A stretch of 64,000 nt of DNA, taken from an uncultured Sulfuricurvum sp. GTDB lineage: Bacteria; Campylobacterota; Campylobacteria; Campylobacterales; Sulfurimonadaceae. Below the pieces are notes generated by a model. That model made no database searches and was not told the DNA's origin. It saw only the letters and a program-made list of their open reading frames with translations. The stretch covers positions 1-64,000 of the forward strand of contig NZ_CALDDG010000027.1 of NCBI RefSeq assembly GCF_937936435.1, read 5' to 3'. The position numbers and the translations under genes are program-made. Below are positions 30,347-39,892 of the stretch, piece after piece; position 1 is the stretch's first letter; every line of letters starts with the position of its first letter.

Positions 30347-30909
30347 ACCCCTTTAGAGAGAAGCGCATCACCCTGCATACGAATTAATCCGGACAATTCG
30401 TATGCTCTGCGTTTTAGGATTTGATGATAGGTATACGCAAAAATAGCCACGAAAATACCCGATGCGGTCGCAACCAAAGCATCCGATACCCCGCTTGCAA
30501 TCACACTCATCGTTCCGCTGGCTTGTCCGATGTGATCAAATGTCCCCAAGATCGACACAACCGTACCGAATAATCCGATGAAAGGGGTTGTAGATGCTAC
30601 TACAGAAAGGAACATCAATCCTTTAGTCGCTTCTTTGGTTGCGGCATACGACGCCATATCGAATAATGCTTTTGAAAGGGAAGATGATGATTTTGTAAAA
30701 TGGCTAAGATACGCATACTCAGGTATTTGACGTGATCCCAGTAAAAGTGATTCCAGCGATTTGTTTTCAGCAGATATCCATTGATTTAGAGAAAAAAAGC
30801 GATAGAAAAAAGTCCAATTTACGGCAATAAAATAGAGAGAAAGAACCAGTAACACGATGAGTGTTACCGGATGACTTTTGTCATAAAAATCGGCAAATGT
30901 CTGAAACAT
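30343..30909 (-). CDS. tolQ: ExbB/TolQ family proton channel protein
   Basis: 188 aa, three membrane helices (residues ~15-37, ~100-122, ~140-162). Conserved GLMFLSVVASTTPFIGLFGTVVSILGTF with TPFIGLFGTV as family signature, and ALVATASGIFVAIFAYTYHQ. With TolR it forms the proton-driven motor of the Tol system. The 5' end lies 3 bases from atpC, so the tol genes are in the same long minus-strand transcription unit as the ATP synthase. Confidence 0.93.
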   Translation of the reverse strand: MFQTFADFYDKSHPVTLIVLLVLSLYFIAVNWTFFYRFFSLNQWISAENKSLESLLLGSRQIPEYAYLSHFTKSSSSLSKALFDMASYAATKEATKGLMFLSVVASTTPFIGLFGTVVSILGTFDHIGQASGTMSVIASGVSDALVATASGIFVAIFAYTYHQILKRRAYELSGLIRMQGDALLSKGV

Positions 30910-30912
30910 GGT

Positions 30913-31305
30913 TTAGACGAGATTGTGTGCCGCAGATTCGATACGCGCAGAAACGGAAGCGATCATAGCATTAGAATCGGCAACACTGCTGATCAATGAT
31001 TTTGCTTCGTCTAGCGCTTTGGCGATGTCCCCTTCGCTATCTCCGCGGATAGCGACAGCACCGTCGACCAAAACAACCACTTTATTATCCGTAATTTGGA
31101 CTACGCCCCAATTCACGACGATTGATTCGGTTTTACCGTTCTCTTTTTGAACATCAACTACTCCGGCTTGGAGTAATGTTGTCAAAGAGACGTGTTCCGG
31201 GAGAACACCGAATTCCCCCTCTTCACCCGGAAGGGTGACGCTTTTAGCAGGTCCGTTATAGATAGGACCGCTTGGCGTTAGCACTTCTAATTGGAGTGTT
31301 TCCAT
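30913..31305 (-). CDS. atpC: ATP synthase F1 epsilon subunit
   Basis: 130 aa. The N-terminal beta-sandwich signature is present: LEVLTPSGPIYNGPAKSVTLPGEEGEFGVLPEHVSLTTLL, then VVNWGVVQITDNKVVVLVDGAV. The C-terminal helical hairpin (residues ~90-130) is present but short. It regulates rotary catalysis. It is last in the atp cluster after atpD. Confidence 0.95.
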   Translation of the reverse strand: METLQLEVLTPSGPIYNGPAKSVTLPGEEGEFGVLPEHVSLTTLLQAGVVDVQKENGKTESIVVNWGVVQITDNKVVVLVDGAVAIRGDSEGDIAKALDEAKSLISSVADSNAMIASVSARIESAAHNLV

Positions 31306-31331
31306 AGTGTTTCCTTTAAGGCGAGAAGCAA

Positions 31332-32732
31332 TTACTTGCTTTTCATTTTTTCAGCTTTCTCGATCGCCTCGTTCATATCACCGACCATATAGAATGCACC
31401 TTCCGGCATATGGTCATACTCACCCTCAAGAATTCCTTTGAACCCTTTCAAAGTGTCTTCAAGTGAAACATATTTTCCCGGTGAACCGGTAAATACTTCC
31501 GCAACGAAGAAAGGTTGTGAAAGGAATTTTTCGATTTTACGTGCACGTTCAACCGTTGATTTATCATCTTCAGACAATTCGTCCATACCGAGAATCGCAA
31601 TAATATCTTGCAAATCTTTGTATTTTTGAAGTGTTTTTTGAACACCGCGGGCAACACTGTAGTGTTCCTCACCGATGATTTGCGGATCAAGCAAGCGTGA
31701 TGTTGAATCCAATGGGTCAACCGCAGGATAGATCCCTTTTTCAGCGATTTTACGGTTAAGAACCGTTGTCGCATCTAAGTGAGCAAATACTGATGCCGGA
31801 GCCGGGTCAGTCAAGTCATCCGCTGGTACGTATACCGCTTGAACCGAAGTGATCGAACCTTTTTTAGTCGATGTAATACGGTCTTGGAGAGCACCCATCT
31901 CACGAGCCAATGTCGGTTGGTAACCAACGGCTGACGGGATACGTCCGAGAAGCGCTGACATCTCAGAACCTGATTGTGCAAAACGGAAGATGTTGTCGAT
32001 GAACATCAATACGTCAAGCCCTTTTTCATCACGGAAATATTCCGCCATAGTAAGACCGGTAAGAGCGATACGGTTACGTGCTCCCGGTGGTTCAGACATT
32101 TGACCGTAGCACAGTGCTACTTTGTCCAAAACGCTTGATTCTTTCATCTCGTGGTAAAGGTCATTACCTTCACGTGTACGTTCACCGACACCCGCGAAAA
32201 CAGAAAGACCGTCATGTCCGTGTGCAACGTTGTGGATCAATTCCATGATGATAACGGTTTTACCGACACCGGCTCCACCGAACAAACCGACTTTCCCCCC
32301 TTTAGCATATGGAGCCAAAAGGTCAACAACTTTAATACCGGTTTCGAACATTTCAGTTTTTGTACTTTGATCGACGAGAGCCGGAGGATCACGATGGATA
32401 GACCAGGTGTCGCAATCGGTTACTTGATCGCCGCCGTCAATAGTTTCACCGATTACGTTGAAAATACGTCCGAGAACTTTTTCTCCAACCGGAACTTTGA
32501 TCGGTCCGCCTGTAGCTGTAGCCGCCATTCCGCGAACCAAACCTTCAGACATATCCATAGCGATCGTTCTTACACGGCCGTTACCAAGGTGTGCAGCTAC
32601 TTCAAGAACAAGACGAGTCGTATTCCCTTCAACACTTACGTTTACTTCGATCGCTTCGTTGATTGTCGGAAGGTAACCTTCGAAATCAACGTCAACGACC
32701 GGACCAATTACTTGAGCAATTTTACCAATCAT
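31332..32732 (-). CDS. atpD: ATP synthase F1 beta subunit
   Basis: 466 aa. Catalytic subunit: Walker A GGAGVGKT; GERTREGNDLYHEM; DEKGLDVLMFIDNIFRFAQSGSEMSALLGR; and ALAREMGALQDRI-type blocks are all present. The start at 32732 (MIGKIAQV) is chosen because GGAGGAAAG lies just upstream; an in-frame codon four residues earlier would place the ribosome binding site inside the protein. Hydrolyses/synthesises ATP in the membrane-bound F1Fo complex. Confidence 0.98.
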   Translation of the reverse strand: MIGKIAQVIGPVVDVDFEGYLPTINEAIEVNVSVEGNTTRLVLEVAAHLGNGRVRTIAMDMSEGLVRGMAATATGGPIKVPVGEKVLGRIFNVIGETIDGGDQVTDCDTWSIHRDPPALVDQSTKTEMFETGIKVVDLLAPYAKGGKVGLFGGAGVGKTVIIMELIHNVAHGHDGLSVFAGVGERTREGNDLYHEMKESSVLDKVALCYGQMSEPPGARNRIALTGLTMAEYFRDEKGLDVLMFIDNIFRFAQSGSEMSALLGRIPSAVGYQPTLAREMGALQDRITSTKKGSITSVQAVYVPADDLTDPAPASVFAHLDATTVLNRKIAEKGIYPAVDPLDSTSRLLDPQIIGEEHYSVARGVQKTLQKYKDLQDIIAILGMDELSEDDKSTVERARKIEKFLSQPFFVAEVFTGSPGKYVSLEDTLKGFKGILEGEYDHMPEGAFYMVGDMNEAIEKAEKMKSK

Positions 32733-32746
32733 TCTTTCCTCCATAA

Positions 32747-33634
32747 TTATTTCATCGACTCGACGCCGCTGATAATCTCAATAAGTTCAGTCGTAATCGC
32801 TTCTTGTCGCGCTTTATTAAACTTGACTTTAAGCGAGTTAACCATCTCTTTAGCATTGTTTGTAGCAGCATCCATAGCCTGCATACGTGCACTGTGTTCA
32901 GCAGCAACAGAATCTATCAAGGCATAGTACATGTTATACTCGGCATACTTTGTAACCAATGAATCGAGCATTTTCTCTTCATCCTGCGCTTCTAGTTCAA
33001 GCATCGTATTGCCTACTTTTTCGCAGTCATAGTCATCTACGTTTACCGGTAATACTCGGTTTACATGTAATTCTTGGGTAATTACGTTTTTATATCCGTT
33101 GTAAATAATATAAACGGCGTCGATTTTCCCCTCTTTGAAATCGTTGATCGAACGTGTCATGAATTCGCTTGATCGTTGCATATCCGGAGAAGAGCTAAGG
33201 TTCTTAACTTGATCAAGCATCTCTACTTCATTATAGTTAAAAAACTCAATCCCTTTTTTCCCGATACCGCGAAGACGCACTTTTACTTTTTTATTTTTGT
33301 ATTCGCTCATCAAGCGTTTTACCGCTTTGATGGTTTGCATGTTAAAACCGCCGCAAAGACCTTTGTCGGCAGTTACAAAAATAATATCGATCATTTCAGG
33401 AGCGTCATTTTCGATAAAACAACGGTTTTCGATTCCGCCGACTTTATTGCATTTTACGCGACCTGCGATTTCAGCTATCACTTGATTCGTTTTTTGTGCA
33501 AACAGACGTGAACGTTTCGCAAGCTCTTCCGCACGGCGAAGTTTCGCCGTAGAAACCAGCTTCATCGCACGCGTAGTTTTTTGCGTGTTCGAAACACTCT
33601 TGATCTGTCGTTGAATCTCTTTCAAGTTAGCCAT
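32747..33634 (-). CDS. atpG: ATP synthase F1 gamma subunit
   Basis: 295 aa. Begins MANLKEIQRQIKSVSNTQKTTRAMKLVSTAKL, the gamma-subunit start, and ends with the matching C-terminal helix MQAMDAATNNAKEMVNSLKVKFNKARQEAITTELIEIISG. It forms the central stalk that couples proton flow to catalysis. It lies between atpA and atpD, 8 and 14 bases apart. Confidence 0.97.
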   Translation of the reverse strand: MANLKEIQRQIKSVSNTQKTTRAMKLVSTAKLRRAEELAKRSRLFAQKTNQVIAEIAGRVKCNKVGGIENRCFIENDAPEMIDIIFVTADKGLCGGFNMQTIKAVKRLMSEYKNKKVKVRLRGIGKKGIEFFNYNEVEMLDQVKNLSSSPDMQRSSEFMTRSINDFKEGKIDAVYIIYNGYKNVITQELHVNRVLPVNVDDYDCEKVGNTMLELEAQDEEKMLDSLVTKYAEYNMYYALIDSVAAEHSARMQAMDAATNNAKEMVNSLKVKFNKARQEAITTELIEIISGVESMK

Positions 33635-33642
33635 AAAGATCC

Positions 33643-35160
33643 TTATTCAGCAACGAAAGTAGATTTAAACTCTTCGAGTGCTTTTCTCATCATTGCCATT
33701 GTCTCATCATCGATTTTCGATGTGCTACGGATATTTTCAAGAATTTGCGGGTATGACGCTTCGACGAACGGATAAAGATCCGCTTCAAATTTTACGACTG
33801 AACCTGCAGAAAGATCATCTAAGTATCCTTCATTCCCTGCGAAAATAATCAATGCTTGTTTTTCAGCGCCAAGCGGAGAATATGGAGGTTGTTTCAATAC
33901 TTCCACCATGCGTTGACCGCGTTCAAGCTGTTTACGGCTCACTTCATCCAAATCGGATGCGAATTGAGCAAATGCTTGAAGTTCACGGTATTGCGCAAGG
34001 TCAAGACGCAATGTTCCGGCAACTTGTTTCGTCGCTTTGATTTGCGCCGCACCACCGACACGTGATACGGAAAGACCTACGTTAATCGCAGGACGGATAC
34101 CTGAGTTGAACAAATCGGTTTCCAAGAAAATTTGACCGTCGGTGATCGAAATAACGTTGGTTGGGATATACGCCGCAACGTCACCCGCTTGAGTTTCGAT
34201 AATCGGTAGAGCTGTCAATGAACCCGCACCCATATCGTCGTTCAATTTTGCTGCACGCTCTAGCAAACGAGAGTGTAGATAGAAAACGTCCCCAGGATAC
34301 GCTTCACGACCCGGAGGACGGCGAAGGATCAAAGACATTTCACGGTATGCAACCGCATGTTTAGAAAGATCATCATATACAATCAAACCATGACGTGCAT
34401 TGTCACGGAAATATTCACCCATCGTTACACCGGTATACGGAGCAAGGAATTGAAGTGCAGCCGCTTCAGACGCAGGAGCATTTACAATGATAGTGTATTC
34501 CATAGCGCCGTGGTCTTCAAGACGACGGATAACTTGTGCAACTGTTGATTCTTTTTGACCGATAGCAACGTATACACAAACAACGCCGTTACCTTTTTGA
34601 TTGATAATCGTATCAAGGGCAACCGTTGTTTTACCGGTTTGACGGTCACCGATGATCAACTCACGTTGACCGCGACCGATCGGAACGAGCGCATCAATCG
34701 CTTTAATACCGGTTGCCATCGGTTCGTGAACCGATTTACGAGCCATGATACCCGGAGCTTTTTCTTCTACGAAACGTACTTCAGTCGTCTCGATCGGACC
34801 TTTACCGTCGATCGGCTCGCCAAGAGCATTAACAACACGGCCGAGAAGCGCATCGCCGACAGGAACGCGTAAAAGACGTCCGAGACGTTTTACAGACATA
34901 CCTTCACGAAGTTCTTTCCCTTTTCCGAGAACAACAACACCGACACTGCTCTCTTCAAGGTTCATGACCAATCCGCGTGTCCCCTCTTCAAACTCAACCA
35001 TTTCACCGGCCATAACATTGTTAAGACCGTAAACTTGAGCGATCCCATCTCCGTATGAGACGATTTTTCCGGTTTCATTAATATCTACGTTAAGTTCGAA
35101 ATTATCAATTCGCTCTTTAATGATTGAACTGATTTCGTCTGCTTGTACTTTTGCTACCAC
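33643..35160 (-). CDS. atpA: ATP synthase F1 alpha subunit
   Basis: 505 aa. Walker A GDRQTGKTTVALD; VYVAIGQKESTVAQVIRRL; alpha-type signature PAINVGLSVSRVGGAAQIKA; and a C-terminal helical domain. Non-catalytic nucleotide-binding subunit. Full standard length; a ribosome binding site AAAGGAGA lies upstream. Confidence 0.98.
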   Translation of the reverse strand: MVAKVQADEISSIIKERIDNFELNVDINETGKIVSYGDGIAQVYGLNNVMAGEMVEFEEGTRGLVMNLEESSVGVVVLGKGKELREGMSVKRLGRLLRVPVGDALLGRVVNALGEPIDGKGPIETTEVRFVEEKAPGIMARKSVHEPMATGIKAIDALVPIGRGQRELIIGDRQTGKTTVALDTIINQKGNGVVCVYVAIGQKESTVAQVIRRLEDHGAMEYTIIVNAPASEAAALQFLAPYTGVTMGEYFRDNARHGLIVYDDLSKHAVAYREMSLILRRPPGREAYPGDVFYLHSRLLERAAKLNDDMGAGSLTALPIIETQAGDVAAYIPTNVISITDGQIFLETDLFNSGIRPAINVGLSVSRVGGAAQIKATKQVAGTLRLDLAQYRELQAFAQFASDLDEVSRKQLERGQRMVEVLKQPPYSPLGAEKQALIIFAGNEGYLDDLSAGSVVKFEADLYPFVEASYPQILENIRSTSKIDDETMAMMRKALEEFKSTFVAE

Positions 35161-35180
35161 TATTTCTCCTTTCCCGAGGG

Positions 35181-35717
35181 TTAAATTGCTTTTAAAATGT
35201 GCTCAACGAGTTGAGCATTGAGGCGATTTTTTGAAAAATTGATCTCGACGTTAAGATCGTCTACTTCTACACGTACGCCGTCGTATTCGGAAGGAACGTA
35301 GGTCAACGAAATCGTTGCGTCCATTTTCCGTCCCAAATCACGGGCAATTGTCTCAACCGAAGTTTGATCAACCGTACTATTACTATAGATACGACCGACA
35401 TACGTACGTTTTGATTTTGAAATCTCACGCGTCAATTCAGCCGCTAATACAGGAAGCAATAAAAGACGGCCGTTTTCTGCCAATAGTTTGATAAGGTTGT
35501 TTACCATTGTACTGTTAGCCGGAGCCACCATGTCCAAAAGCAATTGGCATTTTGATTCCGTATTGACATCGTTGCTATGCATAATCAACATGAATTTATC
35601 ATTTTGATATGCTTTTGCCACATCTGCAAGAAGTAGTGCCAGATTTTCCAACGACACTTGGTCGCAGCTTTCGATTAAAGGTTTGATGTAACGTTTTGCT
35701 ATGAGCTCATACTGCAT
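35181..35717 (-). CDS. atpH: ATP synthase delta subunit
   Basis: 178 aa. Starts MQYELIAKRYIKPLIESC, and carries the OSCP/delta pattern (NLIKLLAENGRLLLLPVLAAELTR, then ITLTYVPSEYDG..VEVDDLNVEINFSKNRLNAQLVEHILKAI). It joins the b stalk to F1. It adjoins atpF directly. Confidence 0.93.
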   Translation of the reverse strand: MQYELIAKRYIKPLIESCDQVSLENLALLLADVAKAYQNDKFMLIMHSNDVNTESKCQLLLDMVAPANSTMVNNLIKLLAENGRLLLLPVLAAELTREISKSKRTYVGRIYSNSTVDQTSVETIARDLGRKMDATISLTYVPSEYDGVRVEVDDLNVEINFSKNRLNAQLVEHILKAI

Positions 35718-36233
35718 TTACGCCACCTTCTTTTTCAAGATTTCGGTCATCGCTTCTTTGCCTAAAGCGTCATTGCTGCTATTCATAACATCATTCATTA
35801 CTTCTGAAACAACTTCGCGAACCATTTTACGTTTCTCTAGCTCCATCAATGCTTCATTTTGTTTCTCGATAATCTCAAGTTCTTGTTCGCATTGCGCCAA
35901 AATTTTGTCATTCAAAATTTTGTTCTCTTTTTTGCTAGATTCGGCTAATTCGCTTGCGAATCTTTCCGCTTCTTCAATTTTATGTTCAGCGGCATCTTTG
36001 AGTTTTTTTGATTCTCGTAGACGTTCTTGAACTTTCTCAAGTTCATCGGCAATTGCCGCTGTCCGTCCGCCAAAATAATTTTTTAACGGTTCGGCCAATA
36101 CATAAAACAAAATCCCGGCAAAGATCAGGAAGTTTACCGTTCGTTGAACGATGTCCGTAGAGCCCTCTGCAGCAGCTTCTGATCCAAATAGATAGGCGCT
36201 GAGCAGTAATACTGTAACGATTATTTTACCCAT
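35718..36233 (-). CDS. atpF: ATP synthase b subunit with signal-like N-terminus
   Basis: 171 aa. An extra N-terminal hydrophobic segment (MGKIIVTVLLLSAYLFGSEA) precedes the usual membrane helix (NFLIFAGILFYVLAEPLKNYFGGR), followed by a long charged helix. The extra segment looks like a cleavable signal, as known in Campylobacterota b subunits. It forms the peripheral stalk with the b' subunit encoded just upstream. Confidence 0.92.
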   Translation of the reverse strand: MGKIIVTVLLLSAYLFGSEAAAEGSTDIVQRTVNFLIFAGILFYVLAEPLKNYFGGRTAAIADELEKVQERLRESKKLKDAAEHKIEEAERFASELAESSKKENKILNDKILAQCEQELEIIEKQNEALMELEKRKMVREVVSEVMNDVMNSSNDALGKEAMTEILKKKVA

Positions 36234-36242
36234 TGCATACCT

Positions 36243-36665
36243 TTATATTTGACTTAGTTTTGCTGATACAGCAGATTGGAATGCACTCTCTTCGTTTTGA
36301 AGCGATGCTTTCAACCGTGTTCTCTCTTGCGACAATTCGCTTTCGAACGTTGCATACTCAAGTGCCATTTCAGCACGTTTTGTCTCTATTTTGCTATTTG
36401 CCAGCGCTTTGGCCTCAGCAATAACTTTTTCTCTTAATGCTGCTGCTTCCAGTTTAGCATCACTCATAATCTTTTCAGCTCTGGCATGAAACGCGGCGAT
36501 CTCAGAATCGTTGTTGCCAACTTGTTCTAAATCTCTTTTGATATCTGCATCCCGTTTTTCCATATAGCTGAAAAGAGGTTTGTAAAGCAAACTGTTTAGC
36601 AAGGCAATAAGGACAAGGAAGACAATCAGTGTGCTGCCAAGCAGCATCGGACTTATATCTAACAT
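36243..36665 (-). CDS. atpF': ATP synthase b' subunit
   Basis: 140 aa. One N-terminal membrane helix (residues ~6-27: PMLLGSTLIVFLVLIALLNSLLYKPLF), then a charged coiled coil rich in Ala, Glu and Lys. First of two b-type genes, the arrangement found where the stalk is a b/b' heterodimer. atpB and atpE are not in this cluster. Confidence 0.9.
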   Translation of the reverse strand: MLDISPMLLGSTLIVFLVLIALLNSLLYKPLFSYMEKRDADIKRDLEQVGNNDSEIAAFHARAEKIMSDAKLEAAALREKVIAEAKALANSKIETKRAEMALEYATFESELSQERTRLKASLQNEESAFQSAVSAKLSQI

Positions 36666-36733
36666 ACCACCTCCTAAAAGTTGCGTGATTATACAACTTA
36701 TAAATTGAAGGGACAGTTAAATGTCGAGAAATA

Positions 36734-37576
36734 TCAGGAAAGTGCGTCTAAAAATGACTCAATCTGTAAATCATTTTCAAATTCTAGGGTCATTTTGTAA
36801 CCTTTTGTGCTACATTTATAACCAAGTTCGGTCAATCGTTTTTTCAACACTGAAAAATCGAGTCCCTGAGATTCTAAAGGAGTCGAAATAGGAGCGGAAG
36901 GGGATTTGATTTTTTTGACCATGCTCTCAACATCGCGAACGCTAAGCTTTTGACCAATGATCGAATCGATCATCATCATTTGTTCCTGCGGTTCGAGTCC
37001 AACGATCGCTTTTGCATGTCCGGCGCTGATTTTTCCCTCAATTAGCGCTTTACGCCCTTTTTCACTGAGCTGTAAAAGACGTAGTGTGTTGGTAATCTGA
37101 GCACGACTTTTGTGAACCGTTTGAGAGAGCTGATCGTGTGTTAATTCATGAATATCGATCAATTCCTGATAGGCCTGAGCCAAGTCAATCGCATTCAGTT
37201 CATCGCGCTGAATGTTTTCGATCAGTGCCTGCTGGCGCATCTGTTCGTCGGTAACCGAAACAATAATGGCTTTGATCGTCTTATATTTCGCTAATTTACT
37301 GGCGCGTAAACGCCGTTCGCCGGCAATGAGGATGTAACCGTCTAAATCTTCTTTAACAACAATCGGCTGTAAAAGCCCATGTGTTTTAATGGATTCGGAA
37401 AGTTCCGCCAGGGATTCGGGATCAAAATGTTTTCGAGGTTGATAAGGATTAGGACGGATTTTAGAGATGACGATCTCTTCTACTCCCCCTTTTTTCGGCA
37501 ATTCGTTATCATACGCTTCTTCAATTTCGCTTAACAGCGCCCCCAAACCTCTTCCTAATGCCGATGCTTTCGCCAT
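36734..37576 (-). CDS. parB: Chromosome partitioning protein ParB
   Basis: 280 aa. N-terminal CTPase domain with RPNPYQPRKHFDPESL and GERRLRASKLAKYK; a central helix-turn-helix (THDQLSQTVHKSRAQITNTLRLL) that binds parS sites; a C-terminal dimerisation region. It works with ParA to separate chromosome origins. 9 bases follow parA; the cluster with birA and fmt matches other Campylobacterota. Confidence 0.96.
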   Translation of the reverse strand: MAKASALGRGLGALLSEIEEAYDNELPKKGGVEEIVISKIRPNPYQPRKHFDPESLAELSESIKTHGLLQPIVVKEDLDGYILIAGERRLRASKLAKYKTIKAIIVSVTDEQMRQQALIENIQRDELNAIDLAQAYQELIDIHELTHDQLSQTVHKSRAQITNTLRLLQLSEKGRKALIEGKISAGHAKAIVGLEPQEQMMMIDSIIGQKLSVRDVESMVKKIKSPSAPISTPLESQGLDFSVLKKRLTELGYKCSTKGYKMTLEFENDLQIESFLDALS

Positions 37577-37585
37577 ATTTTTCCT

Positions 37586-38368
37586 TTAGGCGATAATAGC
37601 GTGTGCCAGATCTTGGTACGCCATAGAACCGCTCGATTTCACATCGTACAATATTGCAGGCTTACCGAAACTCGGTGATTCGGCTAATTTAACATTGCGC
37701 GGAATCACAATGTAATCATCTGCACCCGATTTAAAAAGCTTAGCCTGAAAATGCTGACGCAAGTCGGCAAAAACCTGCCGGGAAAGGTTGTTTTGTGCGC
37801 TGTACATCGTCGGCAAGAAACCTTTAATGGTTAGCTTCGGATTGATCGTTTTACGCACCAATTTAACGGTATTAAGAAGTTGTGCCAGCCCTTCAAGCGC
37901 AAAAAACTCGCACTGGATCGGTATAATGACCGAATTGGATGCTGAAAGTGCGTTGATCGTCATCGGCCCGAGTGCCGGAGGCGAATCGATGATGACGTAA
38001 TCGTATTCATCTTTGACCTGAGCAATAGCACGTTTCAGGATTAATTCGCGCCCTTTTGCGTTATCTGCATCATAATATTCTTTCTCTACTCCGACCAAAC
38101 CGATATTGGAAGGTGCGATAAAAAGCTTCGGCAAAGCCGTCTTCAGAATGATTTCACGCAGTTTTTTAGCTCCGATGAGAACATGGTAAATATTAAACTC
38201 GTAATTGTTACGATGATACCCTAATGAAGTTGTTGCATTGGCCTGAGGATCGGCATCGATCAAAAGTACTTTTTTTTCTGCAACAGCCAACGAAGCGGCC
38301 AGATTTACGGCGGTTGTGGTTTTCCCCACTCCCCCTTTTTGATTTGCTATAACAATAACTTCACTCAT
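37586..38368 (-). CDS. parA: Chromosome partitioning ATPase ParA
   Basis: 260 aa. Deviant Walker A KGGVGKTTTAVNLA at residues 10-23; DADPQANATTSLG; VIIDSPPALGPMTINAL; and a C-terminal DYIVIPRNVKLAESPSFG block, all as in Soj-type ParA. It forms an ATP-dependent gradient on the nucleoid. It overlaps birA by 4 bases. Confidence 0.97.
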   Translation of the reverse strand: MSEVIVIANQKGGVGKTTTAVNLAASLAVAEKKVLLIDADPQANATTSLGYHRNNYEFNIYHVLIGAKKLREIILKTALPKLFIAPSNIGLVGVEKEYYDADNAKGRELILKRAIAQVKDEYDYVIIDSPPALGPMTINALSASNSVIIPIQCEFFALEGLAQLLNTVKLVRKTINPKLTIKGFLPTMYSAQNNLSRQVFADLRQHFQAKLFKSGADDYIVIPRNVKLAESPSFGKPAILYDVKSSGSMAYQDLAHAIIA

Positions 38369-39000
38369 CGTAAACTAAATATCCTTTGGCCATTACACTC
38401 TAATGAGCCGTCTTCTAACAAGACGGCATCTTCTAGTGCAACTTTGTCATTATTGTTGTGGGTAAAATAGATTCTGCTGTTCTCAAATTCTAACTGGAAT
38501 TTACTAAAAATCTGCTTCCATGACGGTAAATTTTTAAACAATGCACAGTAGCTCTTTGTTAAATCGTATGGAACTGCCTCAATATCGATTCTCGAAAAAG
38601 TCTCCGGTGCCGACAAAAGATTAATCCCTATCCCGCAAACAAGAAGATCGTTATATAAATTCGTGATCACACCACCGATTTTTTTGTCATCCAAATAAAA
38701 ATCGTTTGGCCATTTTAGCCAAACCCGCGATCCCAATTCATTCAAAATTTCTTTCATGAGAAAAGCAAAATAGATCGATGATGATTCTAATTTCAAGTCA
38801 TCAGGCAGCATAGTACGATCAATAGCAAGCGAAATAAAAAGATTTCCCTCCATTCCGATCCATTGATTTCCTCGGGAGCCTTTTCCTTGACTTTGAACCG
38901 TTGCACCTATACAGACAGGGGCAGAAACTTTTTTTTGCTTCAACGCCTCCAATAAATAGCTTTGCGTCGATTCAAGCGAATCAAACCAAAGGATTTCCAC
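38365..39000 (-). CDS. birA: Biotin-[acetyl-CoA carboxylase] ligase, short form
   Basis: 211 aa. Catalytic motifs: STQSYLLEAL near the start, QGKGSRGNQWIG (biotinyl-AMP loop GxGRxG equivalent, here GKGSRGN), WLKWPNDFYLDDKKIGGVI. It has no N-terminal DNA-binding domain, so it should attach biotin to AccB without acting as a repressor. It overlaps fmt by 20 bases and parA by 4. Confidence 0.92.
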   Translation of the reverse strand: MEILWFDSLESTQSYLLEALKQKKVSAPVCIGATVQSQGKGSRGNQWIGMEGNLFISLAIDRTMLPDDLKLESSSIYFAFLMKEILNELGSRVWLKWPNDFYLDDKKIGGVITNLYNDLLVCGIGINLLSAPETFSRIDIEAVPYDLTKSYCALFKNLPSWKQIFSKFQLEFENSRIYFTHNNNDKVALEDAVLLEDGSLECNGQRIFSLR

Positions 39001-39892
39001 ACCCTATCCGTTTCCCGTTTAGATAATCAACGACTAAAGTCTCTTGTTTCGAAGGGGCTTGAACCCTAAATATACGAAGTGAACCTTTCGTGCATTGAAC
39101 CAAAACACTCTCTTTATCGATCCGTGCAATGATCCCCGCTTCACCGACACTGCTCTCTTCTTCTAAAAGCATCTTTTTTATTTTGAGTCCGGATACGGTA
39201 AATATTCCCGGCCACGGCGTAAAAGCCCGGTATCGATTATAAATTTCGCGTGCATCTGAAAAGTCAATCAAACCGTCGGATTTCAAAATCTTCTTACAAT
39301 GCGTTGCTTCGGCATTATTTTGTTGAATCGCGGATCGTCGATCCCAATGTCGAATGACCTCTAGGGTCAAATGAACCGCTGCCTCGGTAAGGCGCCCATA
39401 TAACGATTCTACCATCTCGTCCGCACCGATTTCAAGTGTCTCGATTTTGATAATTGCTCCGGTATCAAGCCCTTCGTCCATCCACATAGCGGTAACACCG
39501 CTTTGAGAATCGTTGTTTAACAAGCTTTGCTGAATCGGGCTGGCACCGCGGTATTGCGGAAGAATAGAAGCATGAAGATTGATGCACGGAGCATGTTCCA
39601 AAACCGCTTTCGGCAAAATCTGGCCGTACGCCGCAACAATAATCAAATCACATCGGATTGTTTGCAGCTCGTTTACAACCTCTTCATCGCGTAATCGTGT
39701 AGGCTGTTTAACCGGAATATGTGCTTTTTCGGCTAAAACTTTAACAACAGGCGGAGTCAGCACCGCTTTTCTACCCACCGGTTTGTCGGGCTGAGTATAT
39801 ACGGCAACGACCTCAATATCGTCTGCCTCAATCAAAGCTTCTAAAATGGAACCCGCATAATCGGGTGTCCCCATAAAAATCACGCGAGTCAT
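38981..39892 (-). CDS. fmt: Methionyl-tRNA formyltransferase
   Basis: 303 aa. Starts MTRVIFMGTPDYAG; QPTRLRDEEV; LHASILPQYRGASPIQQSLL holds the catalytic Asn-His-Asp equivalent region (INLHAS), and the HxSLLP-type signature; C-terminal domain begins near residue 205. It formylates the initiator tRNA. It overlaps proB by 4 bases and birA by 20. Confidence 0.96.
   Translation of the reverse strand: MTRVIFMGTPDYAGSILEALIEADDIEVVAVYTQPDKPVGRKAVLTPPVVKVLAEKAHIPVKQPTRLRDEEVVNELQTIRCDLIIVAAYGQILPKAVLEHAPCINLHASILPQYRGASPIQQSLLNNDSQSGVTAMWMDEGLDTGAIIKIETLEIGADEMVESLYGRLTEAAVHLTLEVIRHWDRRSAIQQNNAEATHCKKILKSDGLIDFSDAREIYNRYRAFTPWPGIFTVSGLKIKKMLLEEESSVGEAGIIARIDKESVLVQCTKGSLRIFRVQAPSKQETLVVDYLNGKRIGCGNPLV

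Noticed and set aside
32151..32927. 258-residue frame opposite atpD/atpG
   Set aside because: It is antisense to strongly conserved ATP synthase genes; composition (Ser/Thr/Asn-rich) is typical of a shadow frame.
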